Shown here piece by piece: positions 6,828 through 6,849 of a stretch of DNA of 6,849 nucleotides. The position numbers and the translations under genes are program-made. The notes under the pieces were generated by a model. The model had not been told where the DNA came from and searched no databases. It saw only the letters and a list, made by a program, of their open reading frames with translations. Each line of letters starts with the position of its first letter. Position 1 is the stretch's first letter. This stretch comes from Pseudopedobacter saltans (GTDB taxonomy: Bacteria; Bacteroidota; Bacteroidia; Chitinophagales; Chitinophagaceae): assembly GCA_003241175.1 (NCBI GenBank), contig QFOI01000197.1:1-6849 (forward strand). Reading direction: 5' to 3'.

Positions 6828-6849
6828 ATGTATCCCGATTTATTAATAG
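6828..6849 (+). CDS. Start of a probable low-molecular-weight phosphatase / arsenate reductase-like protein (cut by window end)
   Basis: An ATG at 6828 opens a frame reading MYPDLLI before the window ends, 23 bases after the DUF6428 stop codon and behind an A-rich leader. From memory, ArsC-like protein-tyrosine-phosphatases that follow DUF6428 genes in Bacteroidota begin with similar MYP-x-L residues. Seven codons cannot prove identity; the call rests mostly on gene order. If correct, the enzyme would reduce arsenate to arsenite for efflux. Confidence 0.45.

Overview
The window looks like a chromosomal segment from the phylum Bacteroidota, most likely the family Sphingobacteriaceae; the genus cannot be fixed from sequence alone. 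Three things point there: the low GC content; A/T-rich gene leaders without Shine-Dalgarno sequences and a TAnnTTTG-type promoter upstream of the large gene; and the gene families present (a secreted GH2 beta-galactosidase with a C-terminal F5/8 discoidin domain, and an ArsR followed by a DUF6428 protein).

Layout. Bases 1-1289 (+) hold the 3' part of a CPA1-type Na+/H+ antiporter whose start lies before the window. A small Nudix hydrolase (1303-1725, +) follows after a 13-base gap and is probably co-transcribed. Convergent to it, with only 12 bases between stop codons, is a 1349-residue secreted GH2 beta-galactosidase-like enzyme (1738-5787, -), which fills 60% of the window. A 165-base divergent intergenic region (5788-5952) carries the beta-galactosidase promoter, an imperfect inverted repeat, and a palindromic element just before the next gene. 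On the + strand there follow an ArsR/SmtB-type metalloid-sensing repressor (5953-6282), a DUF6428-family protein with a cysteine-rich tail (6337-6804), and the first seven codons of what is probably an arsenate-reductase-like low-molecular-weight phosphatase (6828 to the window end).

How the parts fit. The right end is the start of an arsenic-resistance (ars) cluster. A 20-base element centred on the palindrome ATATTGCAATAT occurs just upstream of both arsR and the DUF6428 gene with one mismatch, which strongly suggests a twin operator for ArsR. ArsR carries three cysteine pairs and the DUF6428 protein ends in two vicinal cysteine pairs spaced CC-x5-CC, so both proteins could bind trivalent arsenic or antimony. 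The function of DUF6428 is not known to me; a metallochaperone or scavenger role resembling ArsD is the most interesting hypothesis here, and it is inference. The antiporter/Nudix pair and the beta-galactosidase have no evident functional link to the ars genes. No RNA gene, mobile element or CRISPR array was found.
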